DNA of 64,000 nt. Source: Caenimonas sedimenti. GTDB taxonomy: Bacteria; Pseudomonadota; Gammaproteobacteria; Burkholderiales; Burkholderiaceae_C. Under the pieces are notes generated by a model. That model saw nothing but the letters and a program-made list of their open reading frames with translations. It ran no database searches and had not been told where the DNA came from. Made by a program: the position numbers and the translations under genes. Location: NCBI RefSeq assembly GCF_007833165.1, contig NZ_VOBQ01000016.1, positions 124,001 to 188,000 of the forward strand. Direction: 5' to 3'. The stretch's first letter is position 1, and every line of letters begins with the position of its first letter. Positions 24,664-33,865 of this stretch are shown piece after piece.

Positions 24664-26417
24664 TGGCGAGAGGAACTACTTCAACCAATCAAGACTTCTC
24701 TGGTGGAATACTGCGGCCTGAACTATTCATCGGGATCCTGTCGTCAGTGACGGCGCAAAGCGTCCGGTTAAATCTGGAGAGCGGAGGCGCTCCGAGCGGC
24801 GTTCACTTTGACGGGGCGCGCTACGGAATAGGCGAGGTCGGGGAGTTTGTTCTCATCGAGGGTCAAACGGCACTGCTGCTCGGTCGGATGATTGAGGTTC
24901 GTGTTCCTGAGCAGGATAGAAGGAAGTTGGACCCTTCGAGAAACTCATCATCACTCGATGCTGTGGGTACTATCCAGCTTCTAGGTTCAGTGTCAATGGC
25001 GTCTCTCCGAGTATCGGCAGGGGTTGACGGCTACCCCAGGCTCGGGGACCGGGTCTATGCCGCTCCTCATCAGTTCATCGCCGACCTTCCGCGGCTGATG
25101 GAACCAGAAGAAAGGCCTGGTCAAGTTCTCATAAACCTCGGTGCTGTCGATGGCGCAGCGGACGCGGAGATCTCTGTAAAGCCGGAGAAGCTTTTTGGGC
25201 GGCACTGCGCAATTCTTGGAGCGACCGGAGGCGGAAAGAGTTGGACTACCGCTCGTATCGTGGAGGAATGCATCCGCTATCGCAGCAAGTTGGTCCTGCT
25301 TGACGCTACAGGCGAGTACCGGGGATTCAATGGGCAGTTTGTGACCAATGTGCACCTGGGGGTTCCTGTTGAAGTCGCGCAGGGTTCGATCTCAGCGGAA
25401 CTGCCAGCGACGTCGTTCTCCGAGTCGGATTTCATAGCCCTATTCGAGCCTGCTGGAAAGGTTCAAGGCCCGAAGCTGCGAAGCGCAATCCGAAGTCTCC
25501 GATTGGCCGCACTTAAACCCGAAATCGCTGTCAGCGGATTGATTGTGAAGGCCGATCAGCCAAGAGCCCCCTTTGTGGAGGCTCTCAGAGATTCGCGGAT
25601 CCAGGCTGCAATCGACGACCCCACTCAACCCTTCGACGTCCTAAAGCTGGCCCGCCAGATTGAGTTGGAATGCGTTTACCCGCACGCTACAAGGTGGGTG
25701 AACAAGGAGAAGGTGCAAGATACCAGTCACTGGGGGCCCGAGTCGGGCGACTTTTCGTTCTGTCTAACTTTGGTCGGGCGGATAAATGCGATTGTCAGCT
25801 CTCCTGCGTTCGCACCGGTCTTTCGACCAAAGGGAAAATCGCTAACTGAACTCACGTCTGAGTTCATGTTGAGTGATGCCCGATTGTTCCGGGTTTGCCT
25901 CAGTGGCATTTCGTATGAGTACAACGCACGAGAGATATTCGCGAATGTCATTGGACGGCATCTGCTTCTGGCCGCTAGGAAGGGGGCATTTAAGGCGGTA
26001 CCCCTTGTCGTGATCGTTGACGAAGCGCACAACTTTCTCGGGCGCCACATTGGTGGCGAGGATACCGTTGCTCGACTTGATGCTTTTGAACTGGTTGCAA
26101 AAGAAGGTCGAAAGTACGGACTTACGGTGTGCCTAACTACCCAGCGCCCGCGCGATGTTACCGAGGGCGTCCTTAGCCAGATGGGTACGCTCATCGTTCA
26201 TCGTTTGACAAACGACCGTGATCGCGAAGTCGTCGAGCGAGCCTGCGGAGAGATAGACAGGTCGGCCTCAGCATTCTTGCCCAATCTCAAACCCGGGGAG
26301 GCTGCAATCATTGGAGCTGACTTCCCAATTCCGCTCACAATTCGCATTTCGCCACCCGGGGTCGAGCCTAAATCGGAAGGACCGAGTTACCAGCAACATT
26401 GGCGTCTGCCTGGCTAG
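24663..26417 (+). CDS. HerA/DUF87-type ATPase (SIR2-HerA defence)
   Basis: A 584-residue protein. An N-terminal HAS-barrel-like region (about 1-170) leads to Walker A ILGATGGGKSWT near residue 185 and Walker B VVIVDEAHNFLG near 449, then TTQRPRDV and the C-terminal arginine/barrel motif LKPGEAAIIG. These are the hallmarks of HerA/FtsK-like hexameric DNA translocases. With SIR2 next door it should form the hexameric partner that activates or organises NAD+ hydrolysis; HerA of this type may also support nuclease activity. Start overlaps the SIR2 stop, so the two are made together. Confidence 0.88.
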   Translation: MARGTTSTNQDFSGGILRPELFIGILSSVTAQSVRLNLESGGAPSGVHFDGARYGIGEVGEFVLIEGQTALLLGRMIEVRVPEQDRRKLDPSRNSSSLDAVGTIQLLGSVSMASLRVSAGVDGYPRLGDRVYAAPHQFIADLPRLMEPEERPGQVLINLGAVDGAADAEISVKPEKLFGRHCAILGATGGGKSWTTARIVEECIRYRSKLVLLDATGEYRGFNGQFVTNVHLGVPVEVAQGSISAELPATSFSESDFIALFEPAGKVQGPKLRSAIRSLRLAALKPEIAVSGLIVKADQPRAPFVEALRDSRIQAAIDDPTQPFDVLKLARQIELECVYPHATRWVNKEKVQDTSHWGPESGDFSFCLTLVGRINAIVSSPAFAPVFRPKGKSLTELTSEFMLSDARLFRVCLSGISYEYNAREIFANVIGRHLLLAARKGAFKAVPLVVIVDEAHNFLGRHIGGEDTVARLDAFELVAKEGRKYGLTVCLTTQRPRDVTEGVLSQMGTLIVHRLTNDRDREVVERACGEIDRSASAFLPNLKPGEAAIIGADFPIPLTIRISPPGVEPKSEGPSYQQHWRLPG

Positions 26418-26646
26418 CGACGGAAGCTTTTACAGTAGATCAGCTAGTTCGCTGACTAACGACAATAGTGCATTTTCGGTAGCTAGCGAGCTAGCGACCT
26501 TTGAGGGAGCTCCGGTTCCGCGATTCCGACACAAGCAGCCTGCTATCTCTCCGGTTGATTCGGTAGGCCCATCTCCGACCAGCGCTCCAATCGAAGGCAC
26601 CGAGTCTTCCGAACCCCCGCCAGCACCGAGTGGTTAGGGGAGCGGT

Positions 26647-28275
26647 TCAACCAAAGAGCCACTTGAACAGCCTCTCGACGACGCCAGGCTGTTGCGGTGG
26701 CGGCTGGTAGGTGTAGCGGCCTGACGCGCTCGAAGGAGGAGCCGACGGAGGCGCGCCCGATGCCGCTCTGATCTTTTGCAGCACCTGGGCGTTGGGCGAT
26801 ACCGGCTGCGCGGCGGCGGGCGAGGAGGGGCTCGGCGCCGCCCCGGAGACGCCTCTGATCTTGTCCAACGTCTGCTGGTTGCTCGATTGGCTGCTTGGCT
26901 TTCCGGCGGAGAAGGCTCCAGCCGCCTTTCCCGCTCCGGCGAGCCGATACCGCGCCTCCTGCTCCGTGATCTGGGACAGCGCGCCGGATGCTCCGACGGT
27001 GATGGAAAGGTGCGAGTAGCGAAACTTCTTGTTGACGAAGGGCGGCTCCATGAGGCCTACGACGCTGACCCATTTTCCGATCCAGGAGTCGTCCGGCCTC
27101 GACTTCAAGAGCGCCAGGCCGTCCGACCAAATCGACACCTTGAAGATGCTGCCTTGCCAAGGCCCGAAGTTGACGAAGATGTAGGGCTTCCCGTTTCGCG
27201 CCTTGTCTTGCTTGACTTCGACGATGCGCCCGATCACCTCGACCTTGTCGCCCACGACGCGCAGGCAGGCCGCGTAGTCGGTGGCCAAAAGCACCGGATA
27301 TGCGCCGATGTAGCCCGGCCGTCCGGCGACGGTGATCGATCCGGGCCTCGGCGGCGAGATGACAACCTGAATCTGAGGGATGTTTCTGCCCGCCAGAAAG
27401 TCCGCCAGATCGGGAGCAAGTGCCATCGGCGACTTGCAGACGGCGGCAAAGTTCTTAGCGTGCGTCGCCAGGCTCGGGTTCTTGGCCACGAGCGAAAAGG
27501 CGGGGGAGCTTGCCGGGTCGTGGAAGTCGTTGAACCGAAACACGATCCCGGTCTCGTCCGAGCTGGTCTTGTCCCACAGCGACGCGTCGGCTTGAAGCGC
27601 GCGAATCGAGAGCGAGAGGGAGATCAGCGAGAAGCGATCGAGCGTCGCGTCGAACGGATTCAACGCCTTGCGCTGAGGATGCTGGAAGTTGAGGTTGCCC
27701 AACTCCGCGCTGCCGAGGCTCTTGATTTCATCGACGAACATCCCGTCGTAGTCGATCAATTGCACCGACGAGCCGTCGCGACTTACCATCAAGTTTTCGG
27801 TCGACAAATCGCCGTGAGCTACGCCCTCCCTTTGCATGAACGCCGCGAGCTGAATCAGGGCGTCGGCCAGCTTTCCCAGCGCCGAGGGGTTTCTCAGGTT
27901 GTCGTCGAGAAACGCGAACAAGGGGGTCCCGCTGGCCCACGCCATCTTGACGACGGGGTATGGTGCGCCATCGACTCGGATGCCTTGCGGCTGGAATTGG
28001 AAGTCCAGGAAGTAGGGCGAGCGCAGGCTAGCGAGTTTCTTCGAGATCGCGGCATAGCGCCGCTCCAAGCCCTTTGATTCCCGATGGAAGCAGCGGACGG
28101 CGAACTTCCCGCGCGGCGCGGTGACCGTGTAGGTCAGCGCGAAGCCGCCGCTGATCGCCAACGGCATGCCGATCCCAGTCGTTGCGAGCTTTCCGGCGCG
28201 CAGCTCCGGGTCCGCCAGCAACTTCGAGTGGGCCGAGAAGGCCTGGTTGTATTGCTCAAGGGTGGGGTAGGGCAT
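26647..28275 (-). CDS. Protein kinase-like protein of a TerY-P-type triad
   Basis: A 542-residue protein. The kinase core has an N-terminal lobe (FAVRCFHRES), catalytic loop HGDLSTENLMV near residue 152 (D and N conserved) and metal motif LIDYDGMF near 173, DYD in place of DFG. Residues about 330-410 look like an OB-fold (VEVIGRIVEVKQDK, IFVNFGPWQGSIF). The C terminus has two similar copies of a ~10-residue motif (LDKIRGVSGA, LQKIRAASGA) in a Pro/Ser-rich linker. It is a Ser/Thr-type kinase likely antagonised by the phosphatase whose gene overlaps its start by 20 bases. Last gene of the triad operon. Confidence 0.8.
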   Translation of the reverse strand: MPYPTLEQYNQAFSAHSKLLADPELRAGKLATTGIGMPLAISGGFALTYTVTAPRGKFAVRCFHRESKGLERRYAAISKKLASLRSPYFLDFQFQPQGIRVDGAPYPVVKMAWASGTPLFAFLDDNLRNPSALGKLADALIQLAAFMQREGVAHGDLSTENLMVSRDGSSVQLIDYDGMFVDEIKSLGSAELGNLNFQHPQRKALNPFDATLDRFSLISLSLSIRALQADASLWDKTSSDETGIVFRFNDFHDPASSPAFSLVAKNPSLATHAKNFAAVCKSPMALAPDLADFLAGRNIPQIQVVISPPRPGSITVAGRPGYIGAYPVLLATDYAACLRVVGDKVEVIGRIVEVKQDKARNGKPYIFVNFGPWQGSIFKVSIWSDGLALLKSRPDDSWIGKWVSVVGLMEPPFVNKKFRYSHLSITVGASGALSQITEQEARYRLAGAGKAAGAFSAGKPSSQSSNQQTLDKIRGVSGAAPSPSSPAAAQPVSPNAQVLQKIRAASGAPPSAPPSSASGRYTYQPPPQQPGVVERLFKWLFG

Positions 28276-29014
28276 CCGCGTCCTCCCCAGCGTCGAATTT
28301 CAAGATCGCCAGCGTCGAGTCGTCCACGCGCATGCGCTTCGCCTCGCGCTCGGCGACCACGAGCGCCGCGAGCTGCTCCTCGCTTCTGATCGCCAGGAGC
28401 TCCCCAAGGCGCGCGGGGTCCTCGCTCGCCATCTTGAGCGTCCATTCCCCCAGGGCGTCGGTCATGCACAAAAGCGTCGGATCCGGAAACGCGGCCAAGT
28501 CGATTTCGAGGCGCGCTAGCACGTCGAAGCCGGGCGCGCGCGCAAACTCGTTGTGAGTCGGAATCGTGGAGAGTAGGGTGGGCCGCTCCTTGAACTTCTC
28601 CGGGTCGTCCAGCGGCCACGCCCGAACGATCTCGGAACCCACCACGAGCGCCGCGACCGTGTCGCCGACGCCGAAGAGCGCCAAGCGGCCCGTGGCTGCG
28701 TCGTGCTCGACGGACAGCAGTGTGGCGAAGCACCCGCGTCCATAAGCGAGCTGCTGCGCCCAGCCCATCGCGGCGAAGTCGTGTTCGCTCAGGTAGGCCG
28801 ACACTGCGCTTTGAAGCCACTCCTCGCCGAACCCGGGGTCGTCCGAGAACTTGCGCGCCAGCAGGTTCGCCCAGACACGCGAGTCGTAGGACTCGCTGGC
28901 TCCGTCGCTCATCGCAAGGCGTTGGCCATCGGCGGAGAAGACGCACGCGTCCTCGTTCGTCTCCGGCCGGTCAAGTTCCTTCGCGCAGGTCCCTGCGAAG
29001 AGGGCGCGCATCAC
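28256..29014 (-). CDS. PP2C-family protein phosphatase
   Basis: A 252-residue protein with the PP2C metal-site motifs in order: PETNEDACVF near residue 18, AMSDGASES near 34, FGVGDT near 112, MTDALGEW near 177 and the final DDST near 237. It should remove phosphate from Ser/Thr in a Mn/Mg-dependent way. Its end overlaps the kinase start by 20 bases and it lies 6 bases after the VWA gene, so the three proteins form one regulatory unit, as in TerY-P triads described from comparative genomics of stress and phage-defence loci. Confidence 0.85.
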   Translation of the reverse strand: MMRALFAGTCAKELDRPETNEDACVFSADGQRLAMSDGASESYDSRVWANLLARKFSDDPGFGEEWLQSAVSAYLSEHDFAAMGWAQQLAYGRGCFATLLSVEHDAATGRLALFGVGDTVAALVVGSEIVRAWPLDDPEKFKERPTLLSTIPTHNEFARAPGFDVLARLEIDLAAFPDPTLLCMTDALGEWTLKMASEDPARLGELLAIRSEEQLAALVVAEREAKRMRVDDSTLAILKFDAGEDADALPHP

Positions 29015-29020
29015 GTCGAA

Positions 29021-29854
29021 TCAGCGAAGCTGGGACGCGCGCGTGCCGATGTCGAAGAAGTCGACGATCTCTCCGGCTTCGGCATTGAACATGTAGCCGC
29101 GCGACTCCGGACTCACGTTGTAGCCCTTGTCTTTCGCGAATGTTGCCATTTGCGGAGGAAGGGCGCTCGACATCCGAAACAGCAGCTTCGCGTGGTTGTC
29201 CGGCAGGCCCGACTCCGAACCGGGAAACTTGATGGTGTCGGAGGCCAGGGCGCTCACGTGGATGTTCATCACGACTACCGATCCGTCTTTGGTGCTGAGC
29301 TGCGCCAAGCCCGACGCGATCTCCTCCGGGTCCCCATCGCCGGACTCGCCGTCGGTGACGTGCAGGACCGTCGGCGGGTAGCTTTCGGGATGCGCGTCGC
29401 ACCAGGCCGCGAGCTCCTCGGCCGCCTTGGCGAGCGCGGCGCGCATGGGCGTTCCACCGTCGGCGCGAGGCTCGAACCAAACCGGGAACTTCACCGAGGT
29501 CTCGATGACGCCGCCCGCTCCGTCGTCCATCTTCTTCTTGCGGTCCTCGACGCGCGTCGGGTTTTGCTCGATGGCCGAAATCGGGTTCATCACGCGGGAG
29601 CCAAGAGCGCCCGAAAAGCCGTTGTCGACGCCGCGCCCGCCGTAGCCGATCACGCCGATCTCGAAGTAGTCCCGCACGCCGTCGGACCTGGTCGCGCGGC
29701 CAACCAAGTTCATCAGCGTCCGGTTCAGGGCGTCGGCGACGAACTCGGACTTGCTCTTGCCGATGGACATCCGATCCGACATCGATCCGGACTGGTCGAC
29801 GACGAAGAGGAATGCGGTGGGATTGCCTCGGGTGATCTGAGCTTCGTGGGACAT
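29021..29854 (-). CDS. VWA-domain protein (TerY-like)
   Basis: A 277-residue protein formed mostly by one von Willebrand A domain. FLFVVDQSGSMSDRM near residue 16 is the DxSxS MIDAS metal motif; TPMRAALAKAAEEL and LHVTDGESGDGD complete the site. There is no signal peptide, so it acts in the cytoplasm. VWA domains bind partners through a metal ion; in TerY-P units this protein is thought to be the scaffold or substrate of the kinase/phosphatase pair. First gene of the triad; an AT-rich promoter region with TTGTTACATTTTGCGATACT just upstream (29870-29890) reads from the minus strand. Confidence 0.82.
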   Translation of the reverse strand: MSHEAQITRGNPTAFLFVVDQSGSMSDRMSIGKSKSEFVADALNRTLMNLVGRATRSDGVRDYFEIGVIGYGGRGVDNGFSGALGSRVMNPISAIEQNPTRVEDRKKKMDDGAGGVIETSVKFPVWFEPRADGGTPMRAALAKAAEELAAWCDAHPESYPPTVLHVTDGESGDGDPEEIASGLAQLSTKDGSVVVMNIHVSALASDTIKFPGSESGLPDNHAKLLFRMSSALPPQMATFAKDKGYNVSPESRGYMFNAEAGEIVDFFDIGTRASQLR

Positions 29855-29928
29855 GGACCAAGCCTCCTTTTGTTACATTTTGCGATACTATTGTCGGGCA
29901 AAGTCGCGAGCTGCGGCAACAAAGGCGT

Positions 29929-30414
29929 CTAGCGGCGGTCTCGGCGATAGGCCCAAGGAGCCAATGGCTCGTCGTCTCTCCAAAGCCCCGAGCGCCGATC
30001 GCGCGCTTCGCTTTCGGCTGTCGCGTAGGCCGCGCGATCTTCGGCCAACTGTTCGCGCTCATAGTCCTTGTAGTGCCATGCGAGCCCGAGCGCCACTTGC
30101 CGCAGGTTGCAGTCGACGCCACCCACGACCACCTTGGCAACCAGCCTGCCGTAGCGATCCACCTTGGAGCCGACCAAAACCGCTTGACGGCCGAACGCGC
30201 AGTCGGATAGAGCCCGCTTGGATCGATCGCCAAACGCCTGCGACTTCTCCGGCGCGTCGATGCCCGCGAGCCGAATCCTGCGTTGGGAATGGTCCGCTTC
30301 CAGAACCGTTAGAGTGTCGCCGTCAGACACTCCAACGACGAGCCCCGACGCGTCGGCGTCCGCGGTGGCGGACGCAATGGACAGCAGGGCGGCGAGAAGG
30401 ATCCTGGCGGTCAT
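29929..30414 (-). CDS. Secreted thermonuclease (SNase) family protein
   Basis: A 161-residue protein. Residues 1-22 are a signal peptide (MTARILLAALLSIASATADA). The nuclease domain shows RIRLAGIDAPEKSQ near residue 45, with the catalytic Arg and Glu, and VDRYGRLVAKV near 87, with the second Arg. This family cleaves DNA and RNA with Ca2+. It sits 75 bases upstream of the VWA gene on the same strand. As a secreted nuclease it could act in the periplasm on incoming DNA or be unrelated nutrition cargo. Confidence 0.85.
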   Translation of the reverse strand: MTARILLAALLSIASATADADASGLVVGVSDGDTLTVLEADHSQRRIRLAGIDAPEKSQAFGDRSKRALSDCAFGRQAVLVGSKVDRYGRLVAKVVVGGVDCNLRQVALGLAWHYKDYEREQLAEDRAAYATAESEARDRRSGLWRDDEPLAPWAYRRDRR

Positions 30415-30454
30415 GGGGTCTCAACGCGCGGCGACGCGAGCCGGTTGATCCCGG

Positions 30455-32467
30455 CTAGGCCGATCTTGGCTCGTCGCCCGAAGCGGGTCCTTCGGCGGCG
30501 CCGGGCTCCGCATCCTCAGGGGCGCGGTCAAGCACGCCTTCCAGATATTTGGCGTAGTGCTCTTGGAGATGCTTGAGAGACGATCCCTTGTCGGCTTGGT
30601 ATTCGAGCTTCTCTTGGTAGAACTGCAATCGGGCGCGATTTTCGTCGATCACCTGCGCCCATGTCTTCAAGAATATGGCGACGTTGTCATGGCGCATGAT
30701 TTCGCCGTCGCCTTTGCCCACGCGAAACTTGCCGACCGGCCCGAGATCGTCGCTGATCGCCCAAAACTGCCACTGCACATCAACGTTGCGAAAGCGCTCG
30801 TCGGCCGTGACCGAGGCCGCGTAGCCTTCGATCTGCGAGATCTCGTCTCGATCGAGCTTGACCTTGGGAGCTTTGAGCTCGACGACCAAGTGGGCGAGGC
30901 TGTTGGCGCGATGCCGACGCATGGCTTGGGAGAGCATCAGGTCCACAATCCCGCGTTCTTGCGAGACGTGCTTGACGGGGGCGTCGATGACGATGTCGTC
31001 GCCCAGAAGCTTCTTGTGCTTGCGCAGCACTTCCGTGAGCGACTGGTCGTCCACCGACAGGCTGAACTCCTCGCCGAACAGCCAGGTGTTCTGCGCGAGG
31101 ATGCGATGCAGTTGGCTTCGCTCTTTAAGCCGCTTCTTGGGCTCAGCGTCGAACAGAATCGCTTCGAGGCCCGACAGGAACCGGAGCCGGTCGGCCACGA
31201 CTTTGGCCGAGCTGATGATCGCTGATAGGGACACGTCCCGAAGCAGGTCGGCCAGCTCCTCTTGCTTGCGTTTGGGCAGCTTTAGGACCTCCGACAGGAT
31301 CAACTGCAGCTCCTCGGGACTCTTCTCGATCGCTTGGCGCAGCATGCGCAGATGCAGCGCCTTGTTCTGCTTGTGGCCCTCTTCGAAGTCCGGGAGCAAT
31401 CGCGCCACGTTTACGGCGACGATGTCGAACACTTGCCGCTCAACCTGCTCGACCTGGGTCTTTGGCTCCTCGTCGAACGGGTAGACGCGCTCCGCCTTCC
31501 ACTCTTCGACGTAGCCGCGCGCCGCCTGCGCCGCGCGCTGCCGAAAGTAGTCCTTGATCAATCTCACCGACTCGTCGATCGCGGCCACCAGGGGCGCCTG
31601 CATTTCGGCGAGCTCCACGGTGCCCTCCTTCTGCGCCGCGCTCAGGTAAGACGTTTCGAGGTAGGCCGTGAACTGGAAGTCGCCGACATGGAAGCGCCTG
31701 TCGGCCTGCGCCAAAGGGAAGCGCTTTTCGTTGCACAGGAAAAGCGCGCGATTGGAGACGCCCTTCCACTCGACGATTTCGAGCTTCGCCGAGTGGGTCA
31801 CGTCACCCGCCTGGATGTCGGCCACGTTGAAGCTCTTCCGGTTCGAAATGACTGCCTTGGGGTCGATCCGGTGTCCACCGATGGTCACCTGAACGTCCGT
31901 GTAGTCCGCTAAGTAGAGCGCGAACACTTCGGTGAGCGAGTGCAAACCGGCTTCGCTCACGAAGGTGCGAAAGTCTTTGTGTGGTTCCGTGATCGTCAGC
32001 GTTACGCCGCGCTTTGCGCCGGGCGCTTCGGCCTCGTCGGAGATCGAAACGTGCCTGATGTCCGCCGCCGACATGGTGATCTTGTATGACCACGGCGCGC
32101 CGTCTTTGTCGTAGACGACCGCCCACTCCGCGTAGTCGCCGATTGCGAAGGCTTTGAAACGACCCCGGCCTTCTTGGCCGTGGAGGAAGCGTCCCGCGGG
32201 CGTTGACGCGCCAGGGCGCTTCCACGAGCCTCCGAGCCGCCTGAAATACTCGGGCGCCTTGTCGCGGGGAATGCCGGCGCCGTCGTCGCGCACCACGACG
32301 GTGGAGAGCGTGTCGAGTTCGTTGTAGTCGAAGGAGACGCCGACCTCCTTCGCGTCGGCGTCGAGGCCGTTCCAAATCAGCTCGGCGAGCGCCTGCACGG
32401 GCTTGGCACCCGTAATTTTTTTCAAGAAGTCCGGCTGGACTTCGACAGGATATTGCTGACTCGCCAT
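30455..32467 (-). CDS. GHKL ATPase fused to a PD-(D/E)XK-like nuclease domain
   Basis: A 670-residue protein from ATG 32467; the longer frame adds a poor leader. The N-terminal ATP site has ELIWNGLDADA (N box, near 32), RDDGAGIP (G1, near 60) and HGQEGRGRFKAF (G2, near 97), the Hsp90/MORC-like class. The C-terminal region has RGIVDLML near 500 then LVVELKAPK near 527 and a following ISQIEGYA, the D, ExK and Q positions of Shedu/DUF4263-type nucleases. ATP-driven clamp closing linked to DNA cutting is the inferred mode. It stands between the thermonuclease and an AbiJ-like gene in the defence island. No membrane segments. Confidence 0.8.
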   Translation of the reverse strand: MASQQYPVEVQPDFLKKITGAKPVQALAELIWNGLDADAKEVGVSFDYNELDTLSTVVVRDDGAGIPRDKAPEYFRRLGGSWKRPGASTPAGRFLHGQEGRGRFKAFAIGDYAEWAVVYDKDGAPWSYKITMSAADIRHVSISDEAEAPGAKRGVTLTITEPHKDFRTFVSEAGLHSLTEVFALYLADYTDVQVTIGGHRIDPKAVISNRKSFNVADIQAGDVTHSAKLEIVEWKGVSNRALFLCNEKRFPLAQADRRFHVGDFQFTAYLETSYLSAAQKEGTVELAEMQAPLVAAIDESVRLIKDYFRQRAAQAARGYVEEWKAERVYPFDEEPKTQVEQVERQVFDIVAVNVARLLPDFEEGHKQNKALHLRMLRQAIEKSPEELQLILSEVLKLPKRKQEELADLLRDVSLSAIISSAKVVADRLRFLSGLEAILFDAEPKKRLKERSQLHRILAQNTWLFGEEFSLSVDDQSLTEVLRKHKKLLGDDIVIDAPVKHVSQERGIVDLMLSQAMRRHRANSLAHLVVELKAPKVKLDRDEISQIEGYAASVTADERFRNVDVQWQFWAISDDLGPVGKFRVGKGDGEIMRHDNVAIFLKTWAQVIDENRARLQFYQEKLEYQADKGSSLKHLQEHYAKYLEGVLDRAPEDAEPGAAEGPASGDEPRSA

Positions 32468-32523
32468 GTGGCCGTCTCCCCTCGCCAGAGCTGTTCTTGC
32501 CGGCGCAGTGTATTCGGACAACA

Positions 32524-32736
32524 TCAACGCGTTTGAGAGCTAGGCGGTTCCGCGCTCACGGGCGCCAGCCACGCCCGCGCCGCCTCCTCCGGTGCGAGGT
32601 CGCGCAATTTCGTGTCCCTCCACACCTCCACGGGCGCCGCTTCGAGGTCTGAGGTCGCGGCCGTGTCCAGCGCTCGCCCAGCCGTCCCGCGCAGCGGGCG
32701 ATCCACTGGCTTGGCTGAGTTCGTCCACGGGGCCAT
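32524..32736 (-). CDS. Short hypothetical protein
   Basis: A 70-residue frame from the ATG at 32736, 57 bases upstream of the GHKL-nuclease gene on the same strand. The C-terminal half (EVWRDTKLRDLAPEEAARAWL) is a plausible charged helix; the rest is Ala/Arg-rich. It has no motif. It may be a small partner of the downstream protein or a chance frame. The 77 bases between it and the divergent gene at 32814 include AT-rich TTTAAAAATACAGTGATG, which is probably promoter DNA. Confidence 0.35.
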   Translation of the reverse strand: MAPWTNSAKPVDRPLRGTAGRALDTAATSDLEAAPVEVWRDTKLRDLAPEEAARAWLAPVSAEPPSSQTR

Positions 32737-32813
32737 GATACTGCTCAAACGGACAGTGTGTTTAAAAATACAGTGATGCCCTAGAATCCTCCGATAGGCA
32801 TCTTCGATCAAGC

Positions 32814-33674
32814 ATGGGCACGCCAGACGCGCCGCCGAGGCGGCACTACTACTCGATGCGCGCGGGCAGGCGCTCCGCGAACGAGGGATTCGCGCTTCCC
32901 GACTTCAAACGCTTCTTCCTGGCGACATTCGAGCGGCTGACCGAGGAGGGCCTGTTCCAGCAATGGTTCGGCTACACGTGCGTCGACGCCGGCGACGTGG
33001 ACGGCCAAGCGGGTGGCGACGTTGGACTCTTCGTTTTCCGCAAGCTGCGGCGCATGAGCCTCTGGCCGATCCGCGATTGGTTGGACGCCTACGATGAGGA
33101 CGACCTCTTCGACATCATCGAGTTCTTGCACGACCACGCCACCAAGGGCGTCGACGGCCACCACCACACCTACAACCAGTGCGGTTGGCATTACACGAAG
33201 TTCGACGCTCGGGCGGGCCGCGAAATGTTCCGCCGGGAGATGAACGACGTGCTCGCGGACTACGGCCGCGGCTACGAGATCTCCGCTTCCGGTGAGATCT
33301 TGACGCTCGCTGAGGACGAGTTCGCTCCCATGCTGTCGGCGGAGCTTCCGCACTCGGATGGCGCGAACGTGACCGAGCGGGTGAACGCGGCTAAGCTGAA
33401 ATACAGGCGCCGGGCGTTGTCGGAGCGCAGGGACGCGGTGCGCGACCTGGCCGACGTGCTTGAATTTCTTCGGCCGGAGGCGAAGAAGGCGTTGCATTCG
33501 AAGGACGAGTCCGAGCTCTTCCAGTTGGCCAACAACTTCGGGATCCGTCACCACAACAAGGAGCAGAAGACGGACTACGACACGTCCATCTGGCTCAGTT
33601 GGATGTTCTATCACTACCTCGCCAGCATCCACGCCTGCCTGAGATTGATCGAGAAGGGCAAGGCGCCTTCCTGA
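32814..33674 (+). CDS. AbiJ-like hypothetical protein (possible HEPN C terminus)
   Basis: A 286-residue soluble protein. The N-terminal two thirds contain an ALPDFKRFFLATFERLTEEG-like helical region and a His-rich patch (GHHHTYNQCGWHY). The C-terminal end, ELFQLANNFGIRHHNKEQK then IWLSWMFYHYLASIHA, resembles C-terminal domains of abortive-infection AbiJ-type proteins; the RHHN segment could be an R-x-x-x-H-like RNase motif of HEPN domains, though the spacing is not canonical. It is divergent from the GHKL-nuclease. Toxin-type function is inference. Confidence 0.5.
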   Translation: MGTPDAPPRRHYYSMRAGRRSANEGFALPDFKRFFLATFERLTEEGLFQQWFGYTCVDAGDVDGQAGGDVGLFVFRKLRRMSLWPIRDWLDAYDEDDLFDIIEFLHDHATKGVDGHHHTYNQCGWHYTKFDARAGREMFRREMNDVLADYGRGYEISASGEILTLAEDEFAPMLSAELPHSDGANVTERVNAAKLKYRRRALSERRDAVRDLADVLEFLRPEAKKALHSKDESELFQLANNFGIRHHNKEQKTDYDTSIWLSWMFYHYLASIHACLRLIEKGKAPS

Positions 33675-33865
33675 GTGAGCTACAGGTGTGTGCGCTCCCT
33701 TGGAGCGTTCCCGTCTTCCTTTTTCGGCCAGAGACCGCACGTCATGAGCCGTCGGTTGCGAGGCAGGTGCTGGTTCGCGCATAGGTCCTGGCGCTCAGCA
33801 CCAAGAATGTCGGCCCCGTCGATCTGAGCGACGAGCACCTCTGAAGAGAGGCGTGCGCAAAAGAG

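Noticed and set aside
26776..29932. Two long plus-strand frames (433 and 409 codons) opposite the TerY-P-like triad
   Set aside because: They are antisense to kinase, phosphatase and VWA genes with intact catalytic motifs and have biased composition.
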